Below, in pieces: positions 25,807 to 33,822 of a stretch of DNA of 54,148 nt. The stretch lies in NCBI GenBank assembly GCA_002501205.1, contig DLRW01000069.1, positions 1 to 54,148 of the forward strand, given 5' to 3'. Position 1 is the first letter of the stretch, and each line of letters opens with the position of its first letter. This DNA comes from Flavobacteriales bacterium UBA7878 (lineage in GTDB: Bacteria > Bacteroidota > Bacteroidia > Flavobacteriales > Schleiferiaceae). The notes under the pieces were generated by a model that was not told where the DNA came from, did no database searches, and worked only from the letters and a program-made list of their open reading frames with translations. A program made the translations under genes and the position numbers.

Positions 25807-26388
25807 ATGCCCCGATATCTAATACTGCTGGTCTTATTCCTTTTGGGCTCCTGCACTAATCAATTGCTTTATTTGGATGACTTCAAGTTTAGTCCGTCCG
25901 AAAGCGGTAAAAGCCAGAAGATTCATGATCAAATCAGGATCGCACTACCCCAGTCCTTTCAAGTTTATCCTGAAAATTTTGAATCTAAAAGCATAGAATT
26001 CAGCTTAAAGCTTCAAGCTCCATCATACCTAAAGGATAGTTTGGAATATATTCAGATTCAAAGAATTAAAAGCTTCAATAGTTCGATATCTCTAGGTTCG
26101 AAATATAATTATGCACTGCAAAGCCTGCAAAGTGGATACTTTCCAATAGAGATTTTAGAATCTGGGCCCACTGAAATTTTAAATTATGAAGCTTACTTCA
26201 TTCATAGCCTAGTACTAGAGAAAGGGAGTGAGAGAAGTCGAGTCATTACCTTTATTTTGAATACAGAGAATGACTCTTCCTATTACTACTTAAGTGCTGT
26301 GGCGGCGGAGAATGATAGTTTAAAGGTCAGAATGTCCGCGCTGATTCATTCTCTGAAATCCTTGGAGATCATTCCACAGAAAAATTAG
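25807..26388 (+). CDS. Hypothetical lipoprotein
   Basis: 193 residues. The N-terminus MPRYLILLVLFLLGSC is a lipoprotein signal with the lipid-modified Cys at 16. The mature part is Ser-rich with alternating hydrophobic residues (beta pattern) and resembles PsbP/DUF1795-like proteins only faintly, so I make no family call. This is the first gene of the AT-rich orphan block. Spacing to both neighbours is over 100 bases, so it is probably a single transcription unit. Confidence 0.7.
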   Translation: MPRYLILLVLFLLGSCTNQLLYLDDFKFSPSESGKSQKIHDQIRIALPQSFQVYPENFESKSIEFSLKLQAPSYLKDSLEYIQIQRIKSFNSSISLGSKYNYALQSLQSGYFPIEILESGPTEILNYEAYFIHSLVLEKGSERSRVITFILNTENDSSYYYLSAVAAENDSLKVRMSALIHSLKSLEIIPQKN

Positions 26389-26493
26389 CTGATTGATTCG
26401 CGCATTTATTCTTTCGGAAAACAGATGATTGCTCTTAAACAAGGACAACTGAAGAGTTAAAATTTAGTCTAATAGGATAGAAAAAGATTAGAA

Positions 26494-27285
26494 GTGAAAT
26501 ACCTCAGCATCTTGCTCATTTCAATAAGCACCTGTAGTGGGCTAAAAGCCACAATGCAAATGCAAGACTTGCTAATCATTGGAACTGACACATTTAGTTT
26601 CAAAATTTCACCCTTGCTAGAAAGTGGTTTCCGTATAAAAAATGGCGATAATAGATGTTGGAACTCCGCTTTATTAAGAGGATACTTGGCCCATTGGACC
26701 CTCGAAAACGATAGTCTTTTTCTTACTAAAGTTATAAGCGGCAGATATTTCTGTTCCAATACTGATATTTCAGAACATCTGCTTTTTAATGGTCGACAAT
26801 TTGCTTCTTGGTATACAAAAAGCGTTGAGTTTCCCATTGGCGAGCCACTATTTTGCTATATGTGTATTCGTCCCTTACATGCAAACCATACGGTAATTGA
26901 ATTTGAAAATGGCATTGTAAATTCAAAATATATTCAATCGAATCAAGAAGAAGTAGATTATTATGCAAATCAGGATAAGGAGGAGTTTATCAAGGAATAT
27001 TTAATTGATTCTTTAGGGCTGTATTTAGACTCTTCTATGGATACTGTAAATTGGAAAAACCTTGATTGTCATTGGCAGTTCAAACTTAAATTCAATAAAG
27101 AAGGAAGATTTGTTGATATTGAGCTTCAAGACATGTTTTATATTGACTCTGAAGATTGGTTGTGCTTAGATATGCTTAGAAAGGGACTACTTGAATACCA
27201 GGTTAGGCATTTAGAACTTCCCGAAAAGGCCTTCTGGATTAATTTGCAAATCGATTTAATTAATGGTGAATTTAAGATTAGATAA
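26494..27285 (+). CDS. Hypothetical exported protein
   Basis: 263 residues from GTG 26494, with a short signal peptide (MKYLSILLISISTCSGLKA). The mature region contains several aromatic and Cys residues (RCWNSALLRG, RYFCSNTD, LFCYMCIRP). The C-terminal ~70 residues (WQFKLKFNKEGRFVDIELQDMF) have the look of a TonB-C-like or repeat beta unit, as seen in other Bacteroidota secreted orphans. No family is recognised with confidence. A 15-base gap to the next gene suggests co-transcription. Confidence 0.7.
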   Translation: MKYLSILLISISTCSGLKATMQMQDLLIIGTDTFSFKISPLLESGFRIKNGDNRCWNSALLRGYLAHWTLENDSLFLTKVISGRYFCSNTDISEHLLFNGRQFASWYTKSVEFPIGEPLFCYMCIRPLHANHTVIEFENGIVNSKYIQSNQEEVDYYANQDKEEFIKEYLIDSLGLYLDSSMDTVNWKNLDCHWQFKLKFNKEGRFVDIELQDMFYIDSEDWLCLDMLRKGLLEYQVRHLELPEKAFWINLQIDLINGEFKIR

Positions 27286-27300
27286 CCAAATTTCTTGCTT

Positions 27301-27867
27301 ATGATCTTCGCTCAATATCTACTCAGCTTATTCCTTAGCCTATCCGCTATTAGTTCAAATGATCTTGCTATTTGCACCCCTAAAAACCCTGAGTTAAGCC
27401 TCGAAATTATCCCTCATACATACGCCGATAACTTTAATCCGGCATCGATCTCACTTTATTATCCAGAACGACAAAAATTCTACGTCCTCCTTAGTAACAA
27501 CAGCGAAAAGCCCATTCGGATTTGGAAGGAATGGTGTTCTTGGGGTTATTTTTCCCTTTCTTTTAAGATCGAATTAGCGGATGGAAAAATTCTCTATCCA
27601 AAGAAACAAAGGACTGCCTGGGATAAGAACTTTCCAGATTGGATGGAAATACCGCCCCATGGCCATACTGTTTTTGAGGTGAACTTTGCTAATGACTCTA
27701 GTCAGCTAGAATATTGGGCTGATTCCCCCTTAAGCCTCCCTGTCACCCCAATAACTTGCAAAATGACGGCTCTCTTTAAAATTAGCAAAAGTTCAGAAGC
27801 CAAAGAGTACAAGGTTTGGACAGGCAGTATTGAGTCGAAAAGCGAAGAAATCATTTTATACTATTAA
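27301..27867 (+). CDS. Hypothetical exported protein, immunoglobulin-like
   Basis: 188 residues from ATG 27301; a TTG two codons earlier is also in frame. The signal peptide covers about 1-17 (MIFAQYLLSLFLSLSAISS). The mature part is predicted beta-rich, with FYVLLSNNSEKPIRIWKEWCSWGYFSLSF and WMEIPPHGHTVFEVNF resembling the Ig-like domains that describe pairwise strand repeats in Bacteroidota secreted proteins. Function unknown. It lies 15 bases downstream of the preceding exported protein and probably shares its transcript. Confidence 0.68.
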   Translation: MIFAQYLLSLFLSLSAISSNDLAICTPKNPELSLEIIPHTYADNFNPASISLYYPERQKFYVLLSNNSEKPIRIWKEWCSWGYFSLSFKIELADGKILYPKKQRTAWDKNFPDWMEIPPHGHTVFEVNFANDSSQLEYWADSPLSLPVTPITCKMTALFKISKSSEAKEYKVWTGSIESKSEEIILYY

Positions 27868-28005
27868 GAACTTCTTGTCTTAGAATCCAGAGAAAATGGT
27901 GTGAGCTTTTTCTGGCAAAAAAATTGCTTCTATCCTGAACCCAAAATACACCAATCACCAAAGCAAAGAGCTGTTTAAGCAGTTCCAGCCCTCAAACAAT
28001 CCTCC

Positions 28006-28539
28006 ATGCGCATTGCCCTAAAATTAATTGCCTTAGTCCTGGTCCTGGTTGCTTGTTCCACTAAGAAGTCGCAAATCCAAAATGTGGTGCACTTGAACTC
28101 CAGAATTGAAGGTGATCAATTTATTGATAGTTTAATTAGCAATGGCAGCGACAGCCTTATCGCCTATTATAGCGGATGCAGCGATTGCTCTCGAAATTTC
28201 AACCGACTATATGCTATCTACTGGTATTCCGAAGGGCAATGGAACTTGCGGAAATTCACCTCTAAGGCGCGCTATCAAACTTTGAAAGACTATGAGCCAC
28301 CAATGAGCTATCTAATGGCAAATCGCAAGAGCATTGCTGATAGCAGTCTGCGCTCTCCTAATTATGTTTTAAGTGCCTATGCCTTTGAGCTGATTCGTAT
28401 TCAATTCGAAAATCAGTCTATTGAATATAGGATTAAGGACTATGAACGATTAGGAAATGAAGATCATCCTAAGGTCTTGCTGATTGATCAACTTCGAAAA
28501 TCTTTAAACGAGATTCCCACAGAAAAATGGAAATCTTAA
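28006..28539 (+). CDS. Hypothetical lipoprotein
   Basis: 177 residues, with the lipoprotein signal MRIALKLIALVLVLVAC (Cys 17). The mature protein holds a Cys pair in YYSGCSDCSRNF, which might bind metal or form a disulfide, and mixed helix/strand sequence. No family recognised. The gene sits between two non-coding gaps, the second of which carries a tandem CAATACT repeat. Confidence 0.7.
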   Translation: MRIALKLIALVLVLVACSTKKSQIQNVVHLNSRIEGDQFIDSLISNGSDSLIAYYSGCSDCSRNFNRLYAIYWYSEGQWNLRKFTSKARYQTLKDYEPPMSYLMANRKSIADSSLRSPNYVLSAYAFELIRIQFENQSIEYRIKDYERLGNEDHPKVLLIDQLRKSLNEIPTEKWKS

Positions 28540-28553
28540 GTTCATTCGGAATT

Positions 28554-28591
28554 TCTCAAATCTCAATACTCAATACTCAATACTAAAGTCT
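28554..28591. repeat. Short tandem repeat of CAATACT units
   Basis: Three perfect 7-bp copies of CAATACT (28564-28570, 28571-28577, 28578-28584) are preceded by a degenerate TCTCAAA copy and followed by CTAAAGTCT. It lies between two genes, just before a TTG start. A related low-complexity string with the same CTAAAGTCT core occurs at 39611-39650. Confidence 0.75.
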
Positions 28592-28597
28592 CCAAAT

Positions 28598-29101
28598 TTG
28601 AAAGTTCTCCTCAGCCTCTTACTCCTCTCTCAAAGCCTTTGCCTGCTGGCCTGCGATTGCATTCCCATTAAAAACCGGGAAAAGGCCTTGAGCCGGGAAT
28701 ACAGTATTTCCAATGCGGTATTTATAGGCGAGGTGCTAAGCTTTAGCGCCGATTCCAGCAGCTTTGAAATTCGGGTTGTGGAAGTAATCAAAGGAGATCT
28801 TAGCAAAGGGCAAATCATTAAGGGCATAAACGAAGGCCTTTGTGGACCCTATGTTTCTGAAAGCGGAGCCTGGATCTTTTTAGGAAATTACGCTCAGCAT
28901 TTTAAAGCGAACGACTGCGGATTAAGCCTTTCTTTGAATAAACCCTGGAATTTTCTGCCACCTCCTCCCCCTCCGGAGTTCAGTGCCGAAAACCCCAATT
29001 GGGAAGATTCGAATAACAAATTCGATCAAATTAGGGAATGGAAAAGCAAAGCCAAGAAGGAAGCAGAGGAACAAGTGAACTATCTAAAATCCTTGGATTA
29101 G
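28598..29101 (+). CDS. Exported Cys-rich protein, TIMP/netrin-like N-terminus
   Basis: 167 residues from TTG 28598. After the signal peptide the sequence reads LLACDCIPIKNREKAL, so the mature N-terminus could be a lipidated Cys (lipobox LLAC) or a CxC start of the kind seen in TIMP/NTR-like domains. What follows (NAVFIGEVLSF, FEIRVVEVIKGDLSKGQII, GLCGPYV) is the order typical of bacterial TIMP-like proteins: a strand with VFxGxV, a strand with VxxxxKGD, and a later Cys. A proline-rich stretch (FLPPPPPPEF) and a charged helix form the tail. Function unknown. Confidence 0.68.
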   Translation: MKVLLSLLLLSQSLCLLACDCIPIKNREKALSREYSISNAVFIGEVLSFSADSSSFEIRVVEVIKGDLSKGQIIKGINEGLCGPYVSESGAWIFLGNYAQHFKANDCGLSLSLNKPWNFLPPPPPPEFSAENPNWEDSNNKFDQIREWKSKAKKEAEEQVNYLKSLD

Positions 29102-29105
29102 AGAA

Positions 29106-29156
29106 GAATCGAATTGCAAATTCGATTCAATTAGAATTGCAAATTCGATCCAATTT
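29106..29156. repeat. Perfect 10-bp palindrome inside a 23-bp tandem duplication
   Basis: GAATCGAATT (29106-29115) and AATTCGATTC (29119-29128) form a perfect inverted repeat with a 3-base loop. A 23-bp unit covering much of it (29111-29133) is directly repeated at 29134-29156 with two differences. It lies just after the stop at 29101, between convergent genes. There is no T-tract, so a classic terminator is unlikely. Confidence 0.75.
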
Positions 29157-29196
29157 TCAATTCTGATTCAATCTAATAAGTAAAGCTGCCAAGTAA

Positions 29197-30177
29197 TTAA
29201 TTCTCTTGGACTTCTATTTTCCCCTCCACCCAATCAGGCAAATAAAGGCTCATGCCCGTTTTAGCTTCAATAGCTATCAATTTATTTCTTAGTTCAACCG
29301 AGCCTAAGCCAATTGCCCTTCTTGCCTTGTTTATTTGGAAAATATTGGAGGTCTTAGGAGGAACCAGGTAGCCATAAGGTGAATCCTTCCCTTCAGATAG
29401 TATTGTTCCTTTCCAATCTTCAGGCAATGCATTTTCATAGGGCGATATATAGCCAAGTTTTAAGTATTGCTTCAGTTTTGGCTTGATCAAATCAAATAAG
29501 GTGTCCTTTCTAACATATTCCAAGCCCTGGGAATTGTGATGACTTAATATCGTGGATACCCAGAAATCATTGCCTATTAGAAACTCTCCGGGGTAGCCCT
29601 GCGTTTCCAGAATCTCCAAAAGATTAGCTAATTGTGCTTCACTATGCTTTGGAAAATTCTCCACTATGAATTTCTCTTGTTCTTGCTCATCTTCAATTAT
29701 GTAGGCCTCATAGGCGAGTTCCTGATCCTTTTCAAACATAGCCTGAACTCTTGTTCTAAGGCTTGCATCCACTCTATTTAGGAATTGGTCATGCAGGTCC
29801 TCATATTGATCTTCAATGGATTTCCAGTCAGCAGCTGAAAGATGCTGGTTTAAGAATTTCTGCTCTTTGAGCTCCGTCCATTCCCAGCCATTGGCGATTG
29901 CCTTCTTAAGGTAGAGCAAGCCTTTTTCCTTATCTCCAATCAGGAAGGAAATTTGAGCCGCTATTTTATAGTCACGCAGAAAAATGAAATCATAGTCGGC
30001 AAACAACGCTTCATACTGGATCAAAGCTGCTTGATATTCTTCCTGACTAATTAATTCTTCCGCTTCTATAATCCTGGAATGATAGATCCTGTAATCAGGA
30101 TTCTTTTTGGCACTGCCCTCGCAAGCCGTTAAAGCATAGATAAAGCCTAATGCACCAATTAAGGATCTGATTTTCAT
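29197..30177 (-). CDS. Hypothetical lipoprotein with TPR-like helices
   Basis: About 326 residues from ATG 30177 (MKIRSLIGALGFIYALTAC, lipobox ALTAC). The longer open frame to 30243 would put 22 non-signal residues in front and is rejected. Residues ~35-115 form TPR-like helical pairs (EEYQAALIQYEALFADYDF, GDKEKGLLYLKKAIANGW). The remainder is helical with conserved-looking PENALPEDWKGTILS-type segments, and HHNSQGLEY suggests a family seen in other Flavobacteriia lipoproteins that I cannot name. It has no close neighbours in the same orientation. Confidence 0.7.
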   Translation of the reverse strand: MKIRSLIGALGFIYALTACEGSAKKNPDYRIYHSRIIEAEELISQEEYQAALIQYEALFADYDFIFLRDYKIAAQISFLIGDKEKGLLYLKKAIANGWEWTELKEQKFLNQHLSAADWKSIEDQYEDLHDQFLNRVDASLRTRVQAMFEKDQELAYEAYIIEDEQEQEKFIVENFPKHSEAQLANLLEILETQGYPGEFLIGNDFWVSTILSHHNSQGLEYVRKDTLFDLIKPKLKQYLKLGYISPYENALPEDWKGTILSEGKDSPYGYLVPPKTSNIFQINKARRAIGLGSVELRNKLIAIEAKTGMSLYLPDWVEGKIEVQEN

Positions 30178-30353
30178 TTCTGCGGATATTACCTGCCAGT
30201 GGCCTATTAAGCGATTGAATTTAATACAATCGTTGGGAATCAATGATTTGGGGACAGTAGTATCGATAAAATGCTCACGACTTCGGAGAAGGCCTATTTT
30301 TAATAGCTCATCATTCTTTGAGTCTAGTTAAACCGAAAACTCTCTTTCCATAT

Positions 30354-30641
30354 TTAATCCCAGATTTGATTTACAAACTCAATTCCACCAATTCTCCCGT
30401 CTTTAAGAATATCGATAACAATGGTTCCTTCACTTTCATGTTCTAAAGCAATGCTCTCATCAAATTGCCACTCTGATCCAGGCTGATTTGGTCTGGCGCC
30501 TGATACAAAGTGAATATAAGCTTGCCTTATCCATTTCTTTCTGTTCGACTTTTTCAATTGTTCGATTAAGTCAGTCCTGTCATGCTCTTGTTCCTTAATC
30601 AAATCAATTATCCATTCTATGTGGAAGTATGGATCTTTCAT
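30354..30641 (-). CDS. Small hypothetical cytoplasmic protein
   Basis: About 95 residues from ATG 30641 (MKDPYFHIEWIID). A TTG at 30704 that overlaps the stop of the previous gene (TTGA) would add 21 residues; both starts are plausible, and I take the ATG because the added segment is poor. The sequence is charged with a C-terminal strand pattern (SEGTIVIDILKDGRIGGIEFVNQIW), which resembles small immunity-type proteins. No motif supports that. It is paired with the 207-residue gene upstream. Confidence 0.55.
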   Translation of the reverse strand: MKDPYFHIEWIIDLIKEQEHDRTDLIEQLKKSNRKKWIRQAYIHFVSGARPNQPGSEWQFDESIALEHESEGTIVIDILKDGRIGGIEFVNQIWD

Positions 30642-30700
30642 TTTATTTTCTGTTTGAAGAACAGCGGTTTGTGCATGGAGTAAAGGGCTGCCTTCTTTTT

Positions 30701-31324
30701 TCAATTCACTTTATAAATCATTTCGTAGTCGTGAGCTGTCACAAACATTGGGATTTTACTCCACTCACTTTCTTCGTCCTTATAAGTCTCTCGAAAAAGC
30801 TCTTGTAATCGAAGAATAACAAGTAATTCACAAACTTCATATGCCTGGTCAATATGCGGTTCTTCAAACATCTTGTTTTCATGAACCTTTTCAAATGCTT
30901 TTTGAATGTCTTCAAAACCGGTTATAGTTAGGTCATTTACTGTTGAATCATAAAAGTCAGATAACCAATCCCAATCGGTTAAGCTATAATTTTCAAATGA
31001 AAATAGGTCGATATACCATCGATCATAATTTATTGTGAATCCATTCATTTCACAGTAAAACGCAAGTGGTTTCACTTTTTTCCCTGAGCCCAATATTGAT
31101 TTAAAGAATCCCTGTTTCTTTCTAAGTTCATTTGTTGTGCTTTGGTCAAAGTCTGCAATATGCTTTTTCAAGTCAAGCTTTAAATGCTTTAAGTTCTTTC
31201 CAATGATTTTGTGAAAGTCCGTTTCTGGAATTTTGTTCAGTTCTTCTTCAGCGAGTTCTATAGCTTCATCAAGCTTCTTGACCTCTATGAGTTCAGTCAA
31301 TTTATCGGCTAGTTCAAAATTCAT
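30701..31324 (-). CDS. Hypothetical cytoplasmic protein
   Basis: 207 residues, no signal peptide or TM. The first ~75 residues are a charged helical arm (ELAEEELNKIPETDFHKI). The rest (PLAFYCEMNGFTINYDRWYIDLFSF...WDWLSDF) is rich in aromatic and acidic residues, a composition like that of small immunity or effector-partner proteins in Bacteroidota. I recognise no family. It overlaps the possible TTG start of the next small gene, so they are likely co-expressed. Confidence 0.65.
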   Translation of the reverse strand: MNFELADKLTELIEVKKLDEAIELAEEELNKIPETDFHKIIGKNLKHLKLDLKKHIADFDQSTTNELRKKQGFFKSILGSGKKVKPLAFYCEMNGFTINYDRWYIDLFSFENYSLTDWDWLSDFYDSTVNDLTITGFEDIQKAFEKVHENKMFEEPHIDQAYEVCELLVILRLQELFRETYKDEESEWSKIPMFVTAHDYEMIYKVN

Positions 31325-31511
31325 TTTTATGTGGTCTCGTTTCCATTTTACTTGTCTTTTAATACCCGCCAGTTATATGATTACACCTTTTCCAAGTTGC
31401 TGATCCTATTTCCAGGCACCTTTATAGCTCAGGTCTAAACTCCAAGTCATGGAACCGAATCCATGTCCTTGTCCTTTATTCCATTCAACTTCCAAAAGCC
31501 TAGCCTTGTGA

Positions 31512-31955
31512 CTAGTTTTTTATTCTTTCTAGAAGCCTATAATAGTATTTCTCTTGAGGGCACTCCCTGATGGTATCGAATCGTTCATTATTAAACTTAA
31601 AGATCATCTTACAGCTAGTACCTATGCCATAGGCCATATTTGGAACTGTCCTTAACTCAAAATCAGAAAGTTCCTTTTTGAAGGAAAGCGGAAGCGTTTT
31701 GCTTATTATTTCAGACTTGCCACCTTCCTGATAGGAAAGGTGAAACTGATCTGATTCCATGAAAATTTCAAGTGTAAAACCGCTTTCAGAAAAACATCCC
31801 GAAAAAGAACTAATTATTACTAATGAATCGCCATTCTGTAATTCATTGGTATAAAACCTTTTCCTTTCAGGAATTGGCTTTGATTCTGATCTAATGAACG
31901 AGGAAAGGCCAGCGATCAATAGTACTCCAAAGACTATTTTGAGTTTAGGATTCAT
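31512..31955 (-). CDS. Hypothetical exported protein
   Basis: 147 residues with an N-terminal signal or anchor (MNPKLKIVFGVLLIAGLSSF). The mature part carries three Cys (SGCFSESG, GTSCKMIF, IRECPQEK) and a beta-rich pattern, suggesting a small disulfide-bonded periplasmic or surface protein. No family recognised. Nearest genes are more than 140 bases away on both sides. Confidence 0.62.
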   Translation of the reverse strand: MNPKLKIVFGVLLIAGLSSFIRSESKPIPERKRFYTNELQNGDSLVIISSFSGCFSESGFTLEIFMESDQFHLSYQEGGKSEIISKTLPLSFKKELSDFELRTVPNMAYGIGTSCKMIFKFNNERFDTIRECPQEKYYYRLLERIKN

Positions 31956-32104
31956 GTCAATTAGCTAAAGCAGTTAGTGTTTAATGACTAAGTTGGCGTG
32001 CCTACTATTACCTTTTCGGATAGGGTATTCCAATTTACATCTTTCAAGCATCTTGACTTGAAATGAGGAGAGCCATAAACTCACTGAAGGTGCGAAGTCC
32101 GCTT

Positions 32105-32527
32105 TTATTTTCCTATTATTCTGGTCCTCAAAATATAGGTTCCCACTCCGTAAATGAAAAGCTCATCTCCCTTTTTGTAGTCGATGCTTAAATCAAAAGT
32201 TCCGGTGGAATCGGAAGTCAAAATTTCAGAATTGCGAAATATTTTGTTCCGCTGTTCCTTTCCTGTAACAAAGCTCATGTAGGGATAGGGTTCACCATAA
32301 TTGCTTGTAATCCTACCTTTTATTTTTAGTTGGTGGAGTTTCTTGCAAAACTGGATTTGGTCAAAATGAGCTTCAATTGCTTCCGTCCCACCACAAATGC
32401 CGGTAAATTCCAGCTTTTCAAAATCGCCCATCATTGCGCCTTCTACGTACTTAACTTCGAGGTCTGAGGGCTGTACGTCGACCCATTTACAAGTGAGAAG
32501 CAATAGGATGATGGTCAGGAATTTCAT
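32105..32527 (-). CDS. Hypothetical lipoprotein or exported protein
   Basis: About 140 residues from ATG 32527 (MKFLTIILLLLTC). An in-frame TTG three codons earlier is also possible. LLLLTC may be a lipobox. The mature part resembles a carboxypeptidase-regulatory-like beta sandwich (HQLKIKGRITSNYGEPYPYMSF, then SDSTGTFDLSIDYKKGDELFIYG). This layout, a prefix strand followed by a default-value/transport-like strand, occurs in many Bacteroidota surface proteins. That call is tentative. Confidence 0.62.
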   Translation of the reverse strand: MKFLTIILLLLTCKWVDVQPSDLEVKYVEGAMMGDFEKLEFTGICGGTEAIEAHFDQIQFCKKLHQLKIKGRITSNYGEPYPYMSFVTGKEQRNKIFRNSEILTSDSTGTFDLSIDYKKGDELFIYGVGTYILRTRIIGK

Positions 32528-32691
32528 TTTTTCCAATTAAGAACAGGGGTTTGCATATGGCTTGTGGCGGTTTAGCTGTGCTGATTTTCAAAACCAAGGA
32601 CTTTCTCCAATGCGAAGCGACAGAATGTCCTCTTAATACCAAAGCGGTCTACTTTGCTTATCATCAGCTATATGTTTTATTGGCACAAGTT

Positions 32692-33090
32692 CTAATTCCA
32701 AATTACAGTGATTTCCTTTTCCAAATTTTCCTGCACGCCTAAGAAAAAGTTCACCTTCTCTTTTAAGCATTGTTCCTGTCTAAGGATTTTAACAAAAAAC
32801 TCTTTTTCATTGTCAATATTGGTCAATAAGACCTTTCCTTTTTCATCCGTTAAAGCCTCGTCATAAATAATCCCATATTCTCCTATAAGTTGGATTCTAG
32901 TTCCACTAAGAGCTAATCCAGAAGAGTTAACCAGCGATACTATCAACCTGAACTGCAGCTTTTTTCCTATTTCCGTTTTAGGCTCAAGCCTGAGTAAATA
33001 TTTACCATCGATCATCTCTTCTTGACAAGGTGTTTGACCAAAAGCAGAACCAGAGAAAAGAATGAAAATTATGGCAATTAGATTCTTCAT
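32692..33090 (-). CDS. Hypothetical exported protein, carboxypeptidase-regulatory-like
   Basis: About 132 residues from ATG 33090 (MKNLIAIIFILFSGSAFGQ). The longer frame adds five residues and lacks support. The mature part (KLQFRLIVSLVNSSGLALSGTRIQLIGEYG...TDEKGKVLLTNI) has the strand order of a carboxypeptidase-regulatory/CnaB-like domain. It has two Cys (TPCQEE, EQCLKEK). A similar layout is visible in the next gene downstream (32105-32527), so the two may be paralogous secreted proteins. Confidence 0.6.
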   Translation of the reverse strand: MKNLIAIIFILFSGSAFGQTPCQEEMIDGKYLLRLEPKTEIGKKLQFRLIVSLVNSSGLALSGTRIQLIGEYGIIYDEALTDEKGKVLLTNIDNEKEFFVKILRQEQCLKEKVNFFLGVQENLEKEITVIWN

Positions 33091-33147
33091 TTTAATTAGT
33101 AGCAATAATTAATGTCTCGAAGGCATTGGGTCTATAGCTTCATGCCT

Positions 33148-33822
33148 TTAGCTTTTCAATAATTTAACTTTTTCGCATTTAAATAGTAACTCGAATGAGG
33201 GCTGCTCAGAGCCAAGTAAAAATGTCATTTTCCCTTCGAATAATTCAATCAGTTCGTATTCAAAGCTGGTGATTTCCACACTTGAATCTGAGTTCAAGAG
33301 CAAACTATCGGACTTGAAATCAGTGAACTTTTGGAATTCAATAGTCCACTTTTCATAGTCCTTTACAATCTCATTGTAAAGCTCAAAATCGATAGATACA
33401 AAGGAATAGCTAAAGTTGATATTCAAGCCTATTACTTCAATATCATGGAAGGATATTTTATCTAGCTTTTTGATTACCGATTTAATGTCCTGACTCCAAT
33501 ACCGGTCATATTTAGTAAAGCTGTAATACCATAAGTCTATTTCATCGTCAAGGATATTACTTCTCCTAAATTCTTTAGCAGTTACAGTATATCGCTGAGA
33601 TTCAAGTGTAGTCGTTTTTACGTGAGAAATAACAGCCCCTGCTTCAAATTGGTCAATATGTGTACAAATCATCCATTCCATTGAACTGGCACCAATAAGC
33701 ATGAATTCAAAATAATCTTGTTCGGAATCCCCCAATCTTAATCCCTTTTTTTTCTTGACAAATCTTGCACCACACCAAAACTCGTCTTGTTCATCTATGT
33801 TTTTAAATGGAATTAGGTTCAT
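33148..33822 (-). CDS. Hypothetical cytoplasmic protein
   Basis: 224 residues without a signal peptide or membrane helix. The sequence (FEFMLIGASSMEWMICTHID, DDEIDLWYYSFTKYDRYWSQDI) is rich in Phe/Tyr/Trp and acidic residues, a composition common in immunity-like proteins, but no diagnostic motif is present. It lies 57 bases upstream of the exported protein gene. It is the last gene of this orphan block before a long stretch without genes. Confidence 0.62.
   Translation of the reverse strand: MNLIPFKNIDEQDEFWCGARFVKKKKGLRLGDSEQDYFEFMLIGASSMEWMICTHIDQFEAGAVISHVKTTTLESQRYTVTAKEFRRSNILDDEIDLWYYSFTKYDRYWSQDIKSVIKKLDKISFHDIEVIGLNINFSYSFVSIDFELYNEIVKDYEKWTIEFQKFTDFKSDSLLLNSDSSVEITSFEYELIELFEGKMTFLLGSEQPSFELLFKCEKVKLLKS

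Noticed and set aside
27887..27915. CCAG...CTGG imperfect hairpin after the exported protein gene
   Set aside because: It has a bulged stem and no following T-tract on either strand, so it is not called as a terminator.
31395..31470. tRNA-like string (TAGCTCAGG followed by GGAACCGAATCC)
   Set aside because: The acceptor and anticodon stems do not pair and the T-loop consensus is imperfect, so it is not a tRNA.
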